Shown here piece after piece: positions 48,783 through 56,663 of a stretch of DNA of 64,000 bases. A program made the position numbers and the translations under genes. The notes under the pieces were generated by a model that ran no database searches, was not told where the DNA came from, and worked only from the letters and a program-made list of their open reading frames with translations. Source of the DNA: an uncultured Eubacterium sp. (GTDB lineage: Bacteria > Bacillota > Clostridia > Lachnospirales > Lachnospiraceae); assembly GCA_910584065.1 (NCBI GenBank), contig CAJTZN010000005.1, positions 50,390 through 114,389 on the forward strand. The letters run 5' to 3'. Each line of letters begins with the position of its first letter. Within the stretch, counting starts at the first letter, position 1.

Positions 48783-49265
48783 TTATTCAAGAAGTTCATG
48801 TAAGGTATTTTCTAATATCTCGCAAGCTTCACCTACAAGGCTCACACATGGCCTCTTCCTGTAGTACTCCTCTGTCCGCGGCTCCGGAGCGGCGCCGTTT
48901 AGGTATCCGTCTCCCACCGACGGCTTTTCCCTGTCCAGTCCCAAAAGTTCCCGGCAGATAATGCTCCCGTTCCGTTTCTCAAATTCTTCTGCCAGCTTCT
49001 GAACCACTTCATAATTTTCCTTTTTCTTGTTCACATCTTTCGGATCGGATGAACCGGTCAGAAGCCCCGCCACGATCGACATCCCGGATACGGTGCCGCA
49101 AACATGACGGAGCCTCCCCAGCCCCCCGCCAAACGAAGCCGAGTACTTAGCCGCCTGATCCCAGTCCAATCCGAGCACGTCCGCATAGGCGAGTACGACC
49201 GACTGCGAACAATTATATCCCTGTTTAAATAATTCCATCGCTTTCTCTTTTCTCGATTCCATCAT
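48783..49265 (-). CDS. C-GCAxxG-C-C family redox protein
   Basis: This 160-residue protein belongs to a small Cys-rich family of Clostridia. It contains GYNCSQSVVLAYADVLGLD near the start, SFGGGLGRLRHVCGTVSGM in the middle, and Cys in CRELLG and near the end (KRPCVSLVGEACEIL). The spaced Cys suggest disulfide or metal redox chemistry; no function is established. It is a single gene. A GGAGA-like ribosome site precedes it. Confidence 0.85.
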   Translation of the reverse strand: MMESRKEKAMELFKQGYNCSQSVVLAYADVLGLDWDQAAKYSASFGGGLGRLRHVCGTVSGMSIVAGLLTGSSDPKDVNKKKENYEVVQKLAEEFEKRNGSIICRELLGLDREKPSVGDGYLNGAAPEPRTEEYYRKRPCVSLVGEACEILENTLHELLE

Positions 49266-49407
49266 CCGTCTCCTTTCCTTCTTTCACTTTTTTGCGCGCA
49301 CGGTCTGCCCATCCACTGTCCGTTCGCCATTCCCTTGCGCACACCTCTTGCACACGCCTTCTGTACATATAATTGTAGCACAGGCCCCCTCCCGGTGTCA
49401 AAAACTA

Positions 49408-49436
49408 TTGACAAATGGCTGTATTCGCAATAAACT
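49408..49436 (+). promoter_or_regulatory. promoter of the mrp-thiN-AIM24 genes
   Basis: TTGACA and TAAACT are separated by 17 bases, about 50 bases before mrp. A second TATAAT near 49455 lacks a matching -35. Confidence 0.55.
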
Positions 49437-49483
49437 TAAATGAGAGTGCATTTATTATAATGAGAAAGTGAGGAACAGACACG

Positions 49484-50341
49484 ATGAGTGATTGTAATCA
49501 CGATTGTTCAAACTGCAGTTCAAGCTGCGACGGGGCACAGGCTCCGGATCCAAAATCCTTTATTGAAAAACCACATCCGGATAGCAATATAAAGAGCGTC
49601 ATCGGTATCATCAGCGGCAAGGGCGGCGTCGGCAAATCAATGGTGACCGACTTGATGGCCGTGGCGTACAGCCGGAAGGGTTACCGATGCGGCATTATGG
49701 ATGCCGATATTACCGGTCCTTCCATTCCGAAGGCGTTTGGCGTGACTGAAAAGGCGACCGGCAACGCCACCACGATTTTTCCGGTAAGATCAAAAACCGG
49801 CATTGACATCATTTCCATCAATCTGCTGCTGGAAAATGAGACAGACCCGGTCATCTGGCGCGGCCCGGTGATCGCCGGTACCGTCAAACAGTTCTGGACC
49901 GATGTTTTATGGGAGGATATTGACTGTCTGTTCGTCGATATGCCGCCGGGAACCGGCGATGTCCCGCTGACTGTATTCCAGTCGCTGCCGCTTGACGGCA
50001 TCATCGTCGTAACAACTCCTCAGGATCTGGTGTCCATGATCGTCGGCAAGGCTGTAAAGATGGCGGAGATGATGGACATTCCGGTACTGGGTATCGTGGA
50101 GAATATGAGTTATGTACAGTGCCCGGACTGCGGGAAAAAAATATCCGTGTTCGGTGAAAGCCGCGTCAAGGAGATTGCCGCCAAATACGAACTCCCGATC
50201 CTCAGCCAGCTTCCAATTGATCCAAAACTGACCGAAGCGATCGACGCTGGTGCGATCGAGGATTTCACCTTTGACTACATGGACGACGCGGTTGCGATCA
50301 TTGAAAATATGAACTCGTCCGCGTCCCGGCACGGAGGCTGA
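49484..50341 (+). CDS. Mrp/NBP35 family iron-sulfur carrier ATPase
   Basis: This 285-residue P-loop protein has an N-terminal Cys cluster (CNHDCSNCSSSCD), a deviant Walker A GKGGVGKSMVTDLMAVAY near residue 45, MDADITGPSIPKAFG and VDMPPGTGDVPL. The C-terminal CxxC CPDCGKK binds a bridging cluster. It assembles or delivers 4Fe-4S clusters in the cytoplasm. That fits a cell with many iron-sulfur enzymes, including the radical SAM pair in this window. It ends three bases before thiN. Confidence 0.94.
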   Translation: MSDCNHDCSNCSSSCDGAQAPDPKSFIEKPHPDSNIKSVIGIISGKGGVGKSMVTDLMAVAYSRKGYRCGIMDADITGPSIPKAFGVTEKATGNATTIFPVRSKTGIDIISINLLLENETDPVIWRGPVIAGTVKQFWTDVLWEDIDCLFVDMPPGTGDVPLTVFQSLPLDGIIVVTTPQDLVSMIVGKAVKMAEMMDIPVLGIVENMSYVQCPDCGKKISVFGESRVKEIAAKYELPILSQLPIDPKLTEAIDAGAIEDFTFDYMDDAVAIIENMNSSASRHGG

Positions 50342-50343
50342 AG

Positions 50344-50979
50344 ATGGATACTCCAACCTGCTACATTTTTGGCGCCGGGGAGTTTTCCCCCTGCGAGATC
50401 ACTTTGACGGACGACGACCTTGTCATCGCCGCCGACGGCGGATACGACCATCTGATCCGGCTCGGCCTGCGGGCAGACGTAGCTCTGGGCGATTTTGACT
50501 CCGTGACTTCACATGAGATCTGGGAAGACACGATCTGCGAGAAAAAAACGTACCCGCCCGAAAAAGATGATACCGATATGATGCTCGCCATCCGTTTCGG
50601 ACTTACGAAAGGCTATGAGCAGTTCGCTATATTCGGTGGACTGGGCGGACGGCTCGACCACACGGTCGCGAACATCCAGGCGCTGTCTTTTCTCGCTGCC
50701 AGCCACGCGCAGGGCATTTTATATCACGAGGACTACGCGCTGACAGTCATCCAAAACAGCAGCTTTACGCTGGCAAAAGATTTGTCCGGCTATGTTTCGA
50801 TTTTCTCCCTGAGCGACACGAGCGAGAACGTAACGATAAAGGGCTTAAAATACGAAGTGGAAGGTGCGACCCTGTCGAACACCTTTCCGCTTGGCGTGAG
50901 CAATGAAGCCATAGGAAAGAAAGGAATCATCAGCGTCGAGCGCGGACTCCTTCTGATCCTCTGGCACTCAAATATATAA
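50344..50979 (+). CDS. thiN: thiamine pyrophosphokinase
   Basis: This 211-residue enzyme converts thiamine to thiamine diphosphate with ATP. Visible motifs are IAADGGYDHLIRLGLRADVALGDFDSV at the N-terminal catalytic domain, PPEKDDTDMMLAI, and FGGLGGRLDHTVANIQAL. The C-terminal beta domain ends VSNEAIGKKGIISVERGLLLIL. The ATG lies three bases after the mrp stop, with GGAGG in the mrp end as ribosome site. No TPP riboswitch is visible upstream. Confidence 0.94.
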   Translation: MDTPTCYIFGAGEFSPCEITLTDDDLVIAADGGYDHLIRLGLRADVALGDFDSVTSHEIWEDTICEKKTYPPEKDDTDMMLAIRFGLTKGYEQFAIFGGLGGRLDHTVANIQALSFLAASHAQGILYHEDYALTVIQNSSFTLAKDLSGYVSIFSLSDTSENVTIKGLKYEVEGATLSNTFPLGVSNEAIGKKGIISVERGLLLILWHSNI

Positions 50980-50996
50980 AAGAAAGAGGTATTACT

Positions 50997-51674
50997 ATGC
51001 AGTACGAAATCAAAGGAACACCACTTCCCGTGGTAGAATGCACACTGGATGCCGGTGAAAGTATCGTTTGTGAATCCGGCGCCATGAGCTGGATGACCGA
51101 CAACATGCAGATGGAAACGTCCGGCGGCGGCATCGGAAAAATGTTTTCCAAGGCGCTGTCCGGCGAAAACATGTTCCAGAACCGCTACACCGCACAGGGC
51201 AAACCGGGTTTAATCGCTTTTGCCTCAAGTTTTCCGGGAGACATTATCGCCGTGGACATTCGTCCGGGACAGGAAGTCATCTGTCAGAAATCCGCTTTTC
51301 TGGCGTCTACTTCCGGCGTTGAGCTTTCGATCTTTTTCCAGAAAAAGGTCGGATCCGGCTTTTTTGGCGGAGAGGGCTTTATCATGCAGAAACTTTCCGG
51401 AAACGGCACGGCTTTTCTGGAAATCGACGGCTCCGTCGTCACAAAAGAACTGGCTGCCGGCGAAAAGATTACGATCGACTCCGGATATCTGGCGATGATG
51501 GACGGCACCTGTTCGATGGACATTGTTTCCGTGAAGGGCATCAAAAATAAGCTCCTCGGCGGAGAAGGCTTTTTCAATACGGTCGTGACCGGCCCCGGCA
51601 GGGTATCCCTCCAGACGATGCCTGCCGTTCAGGTGGCGTCGGTATTGAGTCCGTTCATTTCCACCGGGAATTGA
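50997..51674 (+). CDS. TIGR00266 / AIM24 family protein
   Basis: This 225-residue beta-rich protein matches the AIM24 (TIGR00266) family. Marks are VECTLDAGESIVCESGAMSWM near the start, QNRYTAQGKPGLIAFASSFPG in the middle, and GGEGFIMQKLSGNGTAFLEIDG and GLGGEGFF-like repeats later. The fold is a trimeric double-stranded beta-helix related to tubby-like proteins; bacterial function is unknown. It is third after mrp and thiN. The stop codon overlaps a TTGACA that may start a separate short transcript. Confidence 0.88.
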   Translation: MQYEIKGTPLPVVECTLDAGESIVCESGAMSWMTDNMQMETSGGGIGKMFSKALSGENMFQNRYTAQGKPGLIAFASSFPGDIIAVDIRPGQEVICQKSAFLASTSGVELSIFFQKKVGSGFFGGEGFIMQKLSGNGTAFLEIDGSVVTKELAAGEKITIDSGYLAMMDGTCSMDIVSVKGIKNKLLGGEGFFNTVVTGPGRVSLQTMPAVQVASVLSPFISTGN

Positions 51675-51724
51675 CAAACATTCCTGAATTTTCGAATATT
51701 ATTTCTCTTTCCGGCCACACTATT

Positions 51725-51760
51725 GTTATCAGTTTCTGGTGAAACCCAAAATATGATAAC
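51725..51760 (+). other. nested hairpin in the leader of a short transcription unit
   Basis: GTTATCA pairs with TGATAAC and encloses a second stem GTTTC/GAAAC with a TGGT loop. A smaller palindrome TTCTGTGCAGAA follows just before the ribosome site at 51778. Confidence 0.6.
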
Positions 51761-51783
51761 GCATTCTGTGCAGAAATGAGGAT

Positions 51784-51954
51784 ATGATGGAAAAAAAGGA
51801 CCTTTTTACCAACTGCCATCGTACGAAGGGCAGTCGGAGCCAGACAAACAACATTCCCGGCGCTTCGGATGATTCCGATCAGGATTCCTCCACTTCAAAA
51901 TATGTTGTGAAGGAGGATCAAAGGGAACGAAAAGACGGACCAGGCGGTGATTGA
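51784..51954 (+). CDS. candidate 56-residue protein of unknown function
   Basis: The frame starts ATGATG after TGAGGA and encodes a hydrophilic peptide (MMEKKDLFTNCHRTKGS at the start, acidic Asp/Ser middle, charged end KEDQRERKDG). It has one Cys and no membrane segment. The last five codons lie in the left arm of the terminator. The ribosome site is only one base from the first ATG and four from the second, which is short. The unit could therefore be a non-coding RNA. I do not recognise a family. Confidence 0.45.
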   Translation: MMEKKDLFTNCHRTKGSRSQTNNIPGASDDSDQDSSTSKYVVKEDQRERKDGPGGD

Positions 51955-51971
51955 TCACCGCCTGGTTTTTT
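51939..51971 (+). terminator. strong intrinsic terminator of the short transcription unit
   Basis: ACCAGGCGGTGA and TCACCGCCTGGT form a perfect 12-base stem with a four-base loop, followed by six T. Confidence 0.92.
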
Positions 51972-51997
51972 ACCATATACGCCCGCTGTAAATTAGA

Positions 51998-53239
51998 CTA
52001 CAGTTCTATCCGTGTTTTCCCAAAGTAGACAGCCTTCACATGTTCGACATCGATCAGTTTCTGGAATAGCAGATAGTCTTTATATTTCCCATCTATGCCA
52101 ATTCCGTATCCGCCTCTGCCGTCCTCGTGTTCCAGCCAGGAATCCAATGTCTGATAACCGATCCTCGTACCATCTTCCATTTCCAGATAGATCTGATCCC
52201 ACGTCAACGTCGATTTATCTATCGCATCGTGGGAAAACGTTCTCTCATACTGGATATAATACGGTGTAACGGTAACGCGGTCGAGCGTTCCAGCCGAGAT
52301 ATATTTTCTCATACTGTTCAGTTTTGGTAACTTGATCTTCTTTCCGGGTTCGATCACCTTTTTAGGGCAGTCGCCGTAATCCAGCACAAATTCCACCTCG
52401 GTAGTGCCTTTTATACACATACTCTCTTCTCCACCTTTTCCAGCGGTACCGCCACCGAATCCACGCAGTTTCAACCGACACTTTTCCCCCTTGTGAAAAC
52501 TGCTCACCCCATCCTGCTTCCGCTCGTATCCATAAACGACCGCAAGATAGATTTCATTCGTGCCCTGATTTTCAATCATGACCCCCGGATCTACCACACA
52601 CCGCTGCTCCATACCATCGGTCTGCAGTTCGTCTCCATTTCCTTTTATGGAAATGGTAAAGTTACTTTCCGCTTCTCCTCCTGCAGCTCCACCCCCGGCT
52701 TGATCCGCGGCTCCTTCCTCGGCTCCGTTTTCCCTGTCACTGCCAGCCTGCTCATCATACAAGTCATGTTCCCCTCTCACGGCAACCTGTTTGAAATAAT
52801 AGTCCATATCCTTGTCAAACGTTTTGCCATCCGTACGCTTTACCTTTAGCACGATATAGCTGATCTCTTCCGTTCCCAGTACCTGCTCCACCGATACATC
52901 CAGATCCTTGAATGTACTTTTATTTGAGGACACTTCCGGCGTCTCCGAGGACGATTGGATCTGGCTGACGTCCCCGCCGCCAAACAGCCCTGAAAGTTTT
53001 TGAAAACCTCCGCTGGCCGCCGCCTGCACCGTAGTCGTTACCATCAGCGCAAACAGGATAAAGGATGCCGCTTTTACGTAGCGCGTTCCCATTCTGCCTA
53101 TATATTTTCGATAAGACTTCTTTTCGACCTTATCCATATCCGCTCCCATCTGCCGATACGCCTCGTGCATTTTTTCCTGCACCACATCCGGAATTTCCAA
53201 TTCCCGTTCAAACATCTGCCTCACTTGATCATCCCGCAT
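51998..53239 (-). CDS. DUF4179 family anti-sigma factor-like membrane protein
   Basis: This 413-residue protein has a cytoplasmic N-terminus that should bind the sigma factor, one transmembrane helix at about 54-74 (AASFILFALMVTTTVQAAA) and a large extracytoplasmic region. DUF4179-type beta domains occur there (EVSSNKSTFKDLDVSVEQVLGTEEISYIVLKV). A Gly/Ala/Asp/Gln-rich spacer at about 155-185 interrupts it. It overlaps the sigma gene by 11 bases and is expected to hold that sigma inactive until an envelope signal releases it. The closest known pairs are SigV-like ECF factors of Clostridia. Confidence 0.87.
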   Translation of the reverse strand: MRDDQVRQMFERELEIPDVVQEKMHEAYRQMGADMDKVEKKSYRKYIGRMGTRYVKAASFILFALMVTTTVQAAASGGFQKLSGLFGGGDVSQIQSSSETPEVSSNKSTFKDLDVSVEQVLGTEEISYIVLKVKRTDGKTFDKDMDYYFKQVAVRGEHDLYDEQAGSDRENGAEEGAADQAGGGAAGGEAESNFTISIKGNGDELQTDGMEQRCVVDPGVMIENQGTNEIYLAVVYGYERKQDGVSSFHKGEKCRLKLRGFGGGTAGKGGEESMCIKGTTEVEFVLDYGDCPKKVIEPGKKIKLPKLNSMRKYISAGTLDRVTVTPYYIQYERTFSHDAIDKSTLTWDQIYLEMEDGTRIGYQTLDSWLEHEDGRGGYGIGIDGKYKDYLLFQKLIDVEHVKAVYFGKTRIEL

Positions 53240-53813
53240 AATATTTTCCCATCCTTTCCTGAAACATTGGATCTACTGCTGCATTACTGCTCTCTCCCTG
53301 TCCCCTCCGCTTTCCCATCTGCTTTTCATACACTTGACACAGATTCTCCCGCCCGCGTCTGAGCCTCGTGCGGACTGTCGCGTCTTTCATCCCCAGCACC
53401 TCGGCGATTTCTTTTGACTTGAATCCTTTGACATAATGCAGTACAAGAATATCCCGGTACTGCTCTTCAACTGCCTGGATCAGTTCCTCATACAGCAGAT
53501 CGTCGAGCGCGGTGTCGCTGTACGCCGTTTCCGGCAATTCACCAAACGCCACTTCCCAGCTGCGCTTATCCAAAAAATCCTTGCATTTATTCATCAGAAT
53601 CCGCGTCAGCCAAGTCTTGAAATATCTCGGTTCTTTCAGATCACGTATTTTCTCAAACGCAGTCAGGATCGTATCCTGTATGATGTCTGCAGCATCTTCC
53701 GGATTGTTCACGTAACAGATGGCCACCTTGTACATGTTCTGCCGATTCTGCTCCATGAGTTGTACGAAAGCATCTGCATCTCCGTTTTTTGCCTGTTTGA
53801 CTAGTCTGTTCAC
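53229..53813 (-). CDS. ECF RNA polymerase sigma factor, SigV-like
   Basis: This 194-residue sigma-70 family protein starts with GTG nine bases after AGGAGG. Region 2 covers about residues 10-80 (NPEDAADIIQDTILTAFEKI, FKTWLTRILMNKCKDFL). Region 4 covers about 115-165 (YRDILVLHYVKGFKSKEIAEVLGMKDATVRTRLRRGRENL). A tail of about 25 residues follows region 4. Its promoter has the TGAAAC/CGTC form recognised by ECF factors of this class, so it is probably autoregulated. It is translated ahead of its anti-sigma gene with an overlap. Confidence 0.93.
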   Translation of the reverse strand: MNRLVKQAKNGDADAFVQLMEQNRQNMYKVAICYVNNPEDAADIIQDTILTAFEKIRDLKEPRYFKTWLTRILMNKCKDFLDKRSWEVAFGELPETAYSDTALDDLLYEELIQAVEEQYRDILVLHYVKGFKSKEIAEVLGMKDATVRTRLRRGRENLCQVYEKQMGKRRGQGESSNAAVDPMFQERMGKYYAG

Positions 53814-53852
53814 GAATGATCACCTCCTGTATCTTATTGAACGTTCATATAT

Positions 53853-53881
53853 TAGACGGAGATTTTGGGGAAAACGTTTCA
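53853..53881 (-). promoter_or_regulatory. ECF-type autoregulatory promoter
   Basis: On the minus strand TGAAAC and CGTCTA are spaced by 17 bases, about 40 bases before the sigma gene. This is the sigma-W/V/M-type pattern and differs from the TTGACA/TATAAT promoters elsewhere in the window. Confidence 0.75.
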
Positions 53882-53893
53882 GGAAAATGAAAA

Positions 53894-53935
53894 ATGTAAG
53901 GAGCTGCCACACTAATCATTTAGTGCGACAGCCCC
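53894..53935 (-). terminator. terminator after the decayed Rpn gene
   Basis: On the minus strand GGGGCTGTCGCACTAA and TTAGTGTGGCAGCTCC pair (one mismatch, one G-T) around ATGA; the tail is TTACATTTTTC. Confidence 0.7.
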
Positions 53936-53946
53936 TCTTATAAATA

Positions 53947-54555
53947 CTATTCAAGCCCAAGCCACCCTTTTACCTTTTCCACTTCATATCCCAGCCCTTG
54001 TGCTATTTTATCAACTTCAAGTCCGAGATTGTAAAAGTTTCTAGCTGATTCCTGTGCTTTTTTTAATTCACCTTTTTGTACGCCTCTCTTTTCTCCTCTC
54101 TTTTCTCCTCTCCTTTCCCCCTCCTGCTCTCCTAAACGTCGTTCTTCTCTTCGCATTTCCTGAATTGCCTGGCAAACACGCCTTTCGTTTGCCTTACACA
54201 TTGTCAACCGCCTCCTCTTCCTCATCATATTTAATTCCCGAATTAGTAATTGCCTCGATAACATCTACCGCCCTGCGTTCCAATTTCCGAAAACGCTCTT
54301 CGTTTGTCTCCAGTATACTGCTTAAGTTTTCCCAGTCTTTTGAATATTTAATAAAAAACAGAACTTCCCGCAGACTTGACTGAAATTTCATGATCTCCTC
54401 ATCAGTCATCTGGGCCGGAGCGATCAGATGCACACGGTAATCATTCAGGCAGGTACGCACCTCTGGGTCTGAAACATCCATCATCTCAAACAGACTGAGA
54501 AAGAATTTATTTTTTTTCAAGCATTTCAGGGCGGTTATCTAATGTATTTATGACT
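53947..54555 (-). pseudogene. Rpn/PD-(D/E)XK transposase-like family gene, N-terminally truncated and frameshifted
   Basis: Three reading frames line up into one family pattern. The first piece (EVINTLDNRPEMLEK) ends in a run of eight A at about 54508-54515. After a one-base shift the frame continues NKFFLSLFEMMDVSDPEVR through about 108 residues to a stop at 54194. ATG 54201, in another frame, then gives MCKANERRVCQAIQEM and a Glu/Gly/Arg repeat tail ending at 53947. The nuclease domain that should precede all this is absent: the aminoglycoside phosphotransferase gene ends exactly where the remnant begins. It is probably inactive. Confidence 0.65.
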
Positions 54556-55350
54556 TCAAAACAATTCATCCAACAAAATATAATACCGTATCTTCTCCCA
54601 ATCCGGCTCAACCCCCAGTTCCCGAAAGAGCTGCCGATCATCATACTCCGAACACACCACATCGAAACGCTGCCCATATCTCCCGCTGTAATTATGCGAT
54701 AAACTCCTGTAGCAGATCGCAATATCGCACCACTTGTCCGCAATCCCCGTTTTTCCTAAATCAATAAAACCTGTGATCTCATCCTTGCGGCCAAAAATAT
54801 TAGGCAGGCAATAATCCCCATGTGATAATACCAACTCCTCCTCCGGCCTGTTTTCATATAGCCATGCCAGCAATTCCTCCGGATCCCGAAAACCATCCTC
54901 GCCAAACGTATCCGGCTCCACATTTTCCATATCAACCAGTCCGTGTTCGATATTATATCGCGCCATTTCCAGTTTTCGCATCAGCGTTTGATCCGAGGGA
55001 CAATCGGAAATATCCACACTCCACAGCCTCTTCAGCCCCTCTGCCAGAAGCTTACATAAAACAATCGGATGACTCATATACTCGCGGGCACATGCCATCT
55101 GCCCCTCACATTTACTCATTAACAGATACGACTTCCCCTCGTAACCCTCGCAGGCATATACGCGGGGAACCGGCAGCTTCCCTCGGAGAAACCGCATCAT
55201 CCGGGCCTCATTCTCCGCTTCCTCTGCATCTTCCTGTACTTTCAAAACCTGATTGCCAAAGAGGAAACTGGATGCTCCGGACATTCCGATCTCATCCTGC
55301 TCATACGCCTCATCTGAGATCATATTACGTATTTTTTCCGGTAAAATCAT
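54556..55350 (-). CDS. aminoglycoside O-phosphotransferase, APH(3') type
   Basis: From ATG 55350 (GAGG seven bases before it) the product is 264 residues, the usual APH(3') length. It has the kinase-like fold: VLKVQEDAEEAENEARMMRFL with the ATP-site Lys, the Brenner motif SHGDYCLPNIFG and the metal motif GFIDLGKTGIADKWCDIA. It ends EPDWEKIRYYILLDELF, very close to the end of APH(3')-III. Such enzymes inactivate kanamycin- and neomycin-type drugs by 3'-phosphorylation. In a resistance-poor relative it could be a housekeeping homologue. It is 43 bases downstream of yoaK on the same strand. Confidence 0.85.
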   Translation of the reverse strand: MILPEKIRNMISDEAYEQDEIGMSGASSFLFGNQVLKVQEDAEEAENEARMMRFLRGKLPVPRVYACEGYEGKSYLLMSKCEGQMACAREYMSHPIVLCKLLAEGLKRLWSVDISDCPSDQTLMRKLEMARYNIEHGLVDMENVEPDTFGEDGFRDPEELLAWLYENRPEEELVLSHGDYCLPNIFGRKDEITGFIDLGKTGIADKWCDIAICYRSLSHNYSGRYGQRFDVVCSEYDDRQLFRELGVEPDWEKIRYYILLDELF

Positions 55351-55393
55351 TGCTTTTCCTCGCTTTCTTTCATTTTTTCTGTCCCACCAATTA

Positions 55394-56104
55394 CTAATGT
55401 CCCGCCGGCACACGTTCCAGCATTCCCTTTTCCTTCGTGAGGTCCGCATGAAGCAGATCGATAAATACAATAAACAGCAGGATGGATGCACCCCAGATCG
55501 CCTTTCCCGCAAAACGGTTACATAAAACGGTACCCAAAACAGCCCCTACAACGAACGCCAAAAGCATCCCACCATGCCGGAGGGACTTTCGGAAATATGC
55601 CGCATCACCTTTTCGCAGCCAATTTACCAGACTAATCCCTGTCTGACGCACATGATTGGTGCAAAACGTCGTCGCCATGGGTATCCCCTCCGCCTGACGG
55701 AACGTATTGTACTGCATGGAGCAGATAAAGTTGATCGCCACCTGCGAAACCTGAAACGGTACACTTTCCGGCAATAATCCCAGCAGTAATGTTACCAGCA
55801 TCTCAATACCGACCAGAAGTGTATCCCATCGCATGAGCCCCGCTTTTTTCACCGAACCAGGCAATACTTCTGATACTGCGGCACCAATTCCATATGCCGT
55901 GATCGGAATGATAAAATATGCTGCTCCTTTCCAGTCCCCATTTCCAACCGCCATTCCAAGCAGTACGATATTACCCGTTTGCGCATTGCAGAAGACGCCG
56001 CCCCGGATACAATATGTAAAAGCTCCGAGTAATCCCCCGCTCATCATCAGCAGATAAAACACTCTGCTTCTTTCACATTCTAAAAAAGACCGTTTTTCAT
56101 CCAA
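55394..56104 (-). CDS. DUF1275 (YoaK) family membrane protein
   Basis: About 236 residues from TTG 56104, seven bases after AAGGAGAG. The promoter at 56136-56164 excludes the ATG at 56185. The protein has six hydrophobic segments and the DUF1275 marks GGLLGAFTYCIRGGVFCNAQTGNIVLL near residue 20 and FICSMQYNTFRQ, then TFCTNHVRQTG. Transport is suspected but unproven. It heads a two-gene operon with the APH gene and is divergent from blaI. Confidence 0.85.
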   Translation of the reverse strand: MDEKRSFLECERSRVFYLLMMSGGLLGAFTYCIRGGVFCNAQTGNIVLLGMAVGNGDWKGAAYFIIPITAYGIGAAVSEVLPGSVKKAGLMRWDTLLVGIEMLVTLLLGLLPESVPFQVSQVAINFICSMQYNTFRQAEGIPMATTFCTNHVRQTGISLVNWLRKGDAAYFRKSLRHGGMLLAFVVGAVLGTVLCNRFAGKAIWGASILLFIVFIDLLHADLTKEKGMLERVPAGH

Positions 56105-56135
56105 ATGTGATCTCTCCTTTCTTTCCTCTTTCTTA

Positions 56136-56164
56136 AACTTAGCATAATTAAACGGTAACTGCAA
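56136..56164 (-). promoter_or_regulatory. promoter of the yoaK-aph operon
   Basis: TTGCAG and TAAGTT are spaced by 17 bases on the minus strand, diverging from the blaI promoter 40 bases away. Confidence 0.6.
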
Positions 56165-56203
56165 GAGGTAAACCTCATTTTTCATATAATGGCAGGGCAG
56201 AGT

Positions 56204-56232
56204 TTGACACTCCGGCATTTTCATATTATAAT
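56204..56232 (+). promoter_or_regulatory. consensus sigma-A promoter of blaI-blaR1
   Basis: TTGACA and TATAAT are separated by 17 bases: both boxes match consensus exactly. Such a promoter needs a repressor to be controllable. Confidence 0.88.
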
Positions 56233-56237
56233 ATATA

Positions 56238-56249
56238 TTACATTCGTAA
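56238..56249 (+). promoter_or_regulatory. candidate BlaI operator at the blaI promoter
   Basis: TTACATTCGTAA matches the palindrome TTACA-N2-TGTAA at all but one position. It lies just after the -10 box at the predicted transcription start. Confidence 0.6.
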
Positions 56250-56267
56250 GAAACAGGAGGTATCAAC

Positions 56268-56663
56268 GTGAAATCCCTACCGCAAATTTCCGAAGCCGAA
56301 TATGAAGTAATGAAAATCATATGGAAACATGCTCCCATCAACACAAACGAAATTACTGAAATGTTAAGCAAAACCACCGCATGGAGTCCCAAAACGATTC
56401 ATACGTTAATAAAGCGTCTCGTCAATAAAGGCGCCATTTCTTACGAAAAAGACGGCCGGGTATTCGTCTACACGCCTCTGATCAAAGAAAACGAATACAT
56501 CGGAAATGAAAGCAGTCATTTTTTAAAACGTTTTTACAATGGGGACATTACCCGTATGCTTTCTTCGTTTATTGAAAACAATAAATTGTCCAAAGCTGAA
56601 ATTGAGATTTTACGTTCGATGCTTTCATCAAACAGAAAAGACAGGGGGGATACGCATGACTGA
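56268..56663 (+). CDS. blaI: BlaI/MecI family transcriptional repressor
   Basis: This 131-residue winged-helix repressor starts with GTG seven bases after AGGAGG. It shows the BlaI marks ISEAEYEVMKIIW and LSKTTAWSPKTIHTLIKRLVNKGAISYEKDGRVFVY; the C-terminal dimerisation helices follow. In the known system BlaI blocks its own operon and the resistance gene until BlaR1, sensing beta-lactam, triggers its cleavage. Operator-like palindromes lie at its own promoter and at that of the penicillin-binding protein gene. The blaR1 start overlaps its stop. Confidence 0.93.
   Translation: MKSLPQISEAEYEVMKIIWKHAPINTNEITEMLSKTTAWSPKTIHTLIKRLVNKGAISYEKDGRVFVYTPLIKENEYIGNESSHFLKRFYNGDITRMLSSFIENNKLSKAEIEILRSMLSSNRKDRGDTHD

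Noticed and set aside
49484..50979. TPP riboswitch for thiN
   Set aside because: thiN follows mrp by three bases and no THI-box sequence is present before either gene.
54507..54743. Separate minus-strand 78-codon gene
   Set aside because: Most of it is an alternative frame of the phosphotransferase 3' end. Only its last 15 residues matter, as the front of the Rpn remnant.
56105..56392. Longer N-terminus of the YoaK protein
   Set aside because: The extension overlaps blaI and lies upstream of the TTGCAG/TAAGTT promoter. AAGGAGAG before TTG 56104 marks a better start.
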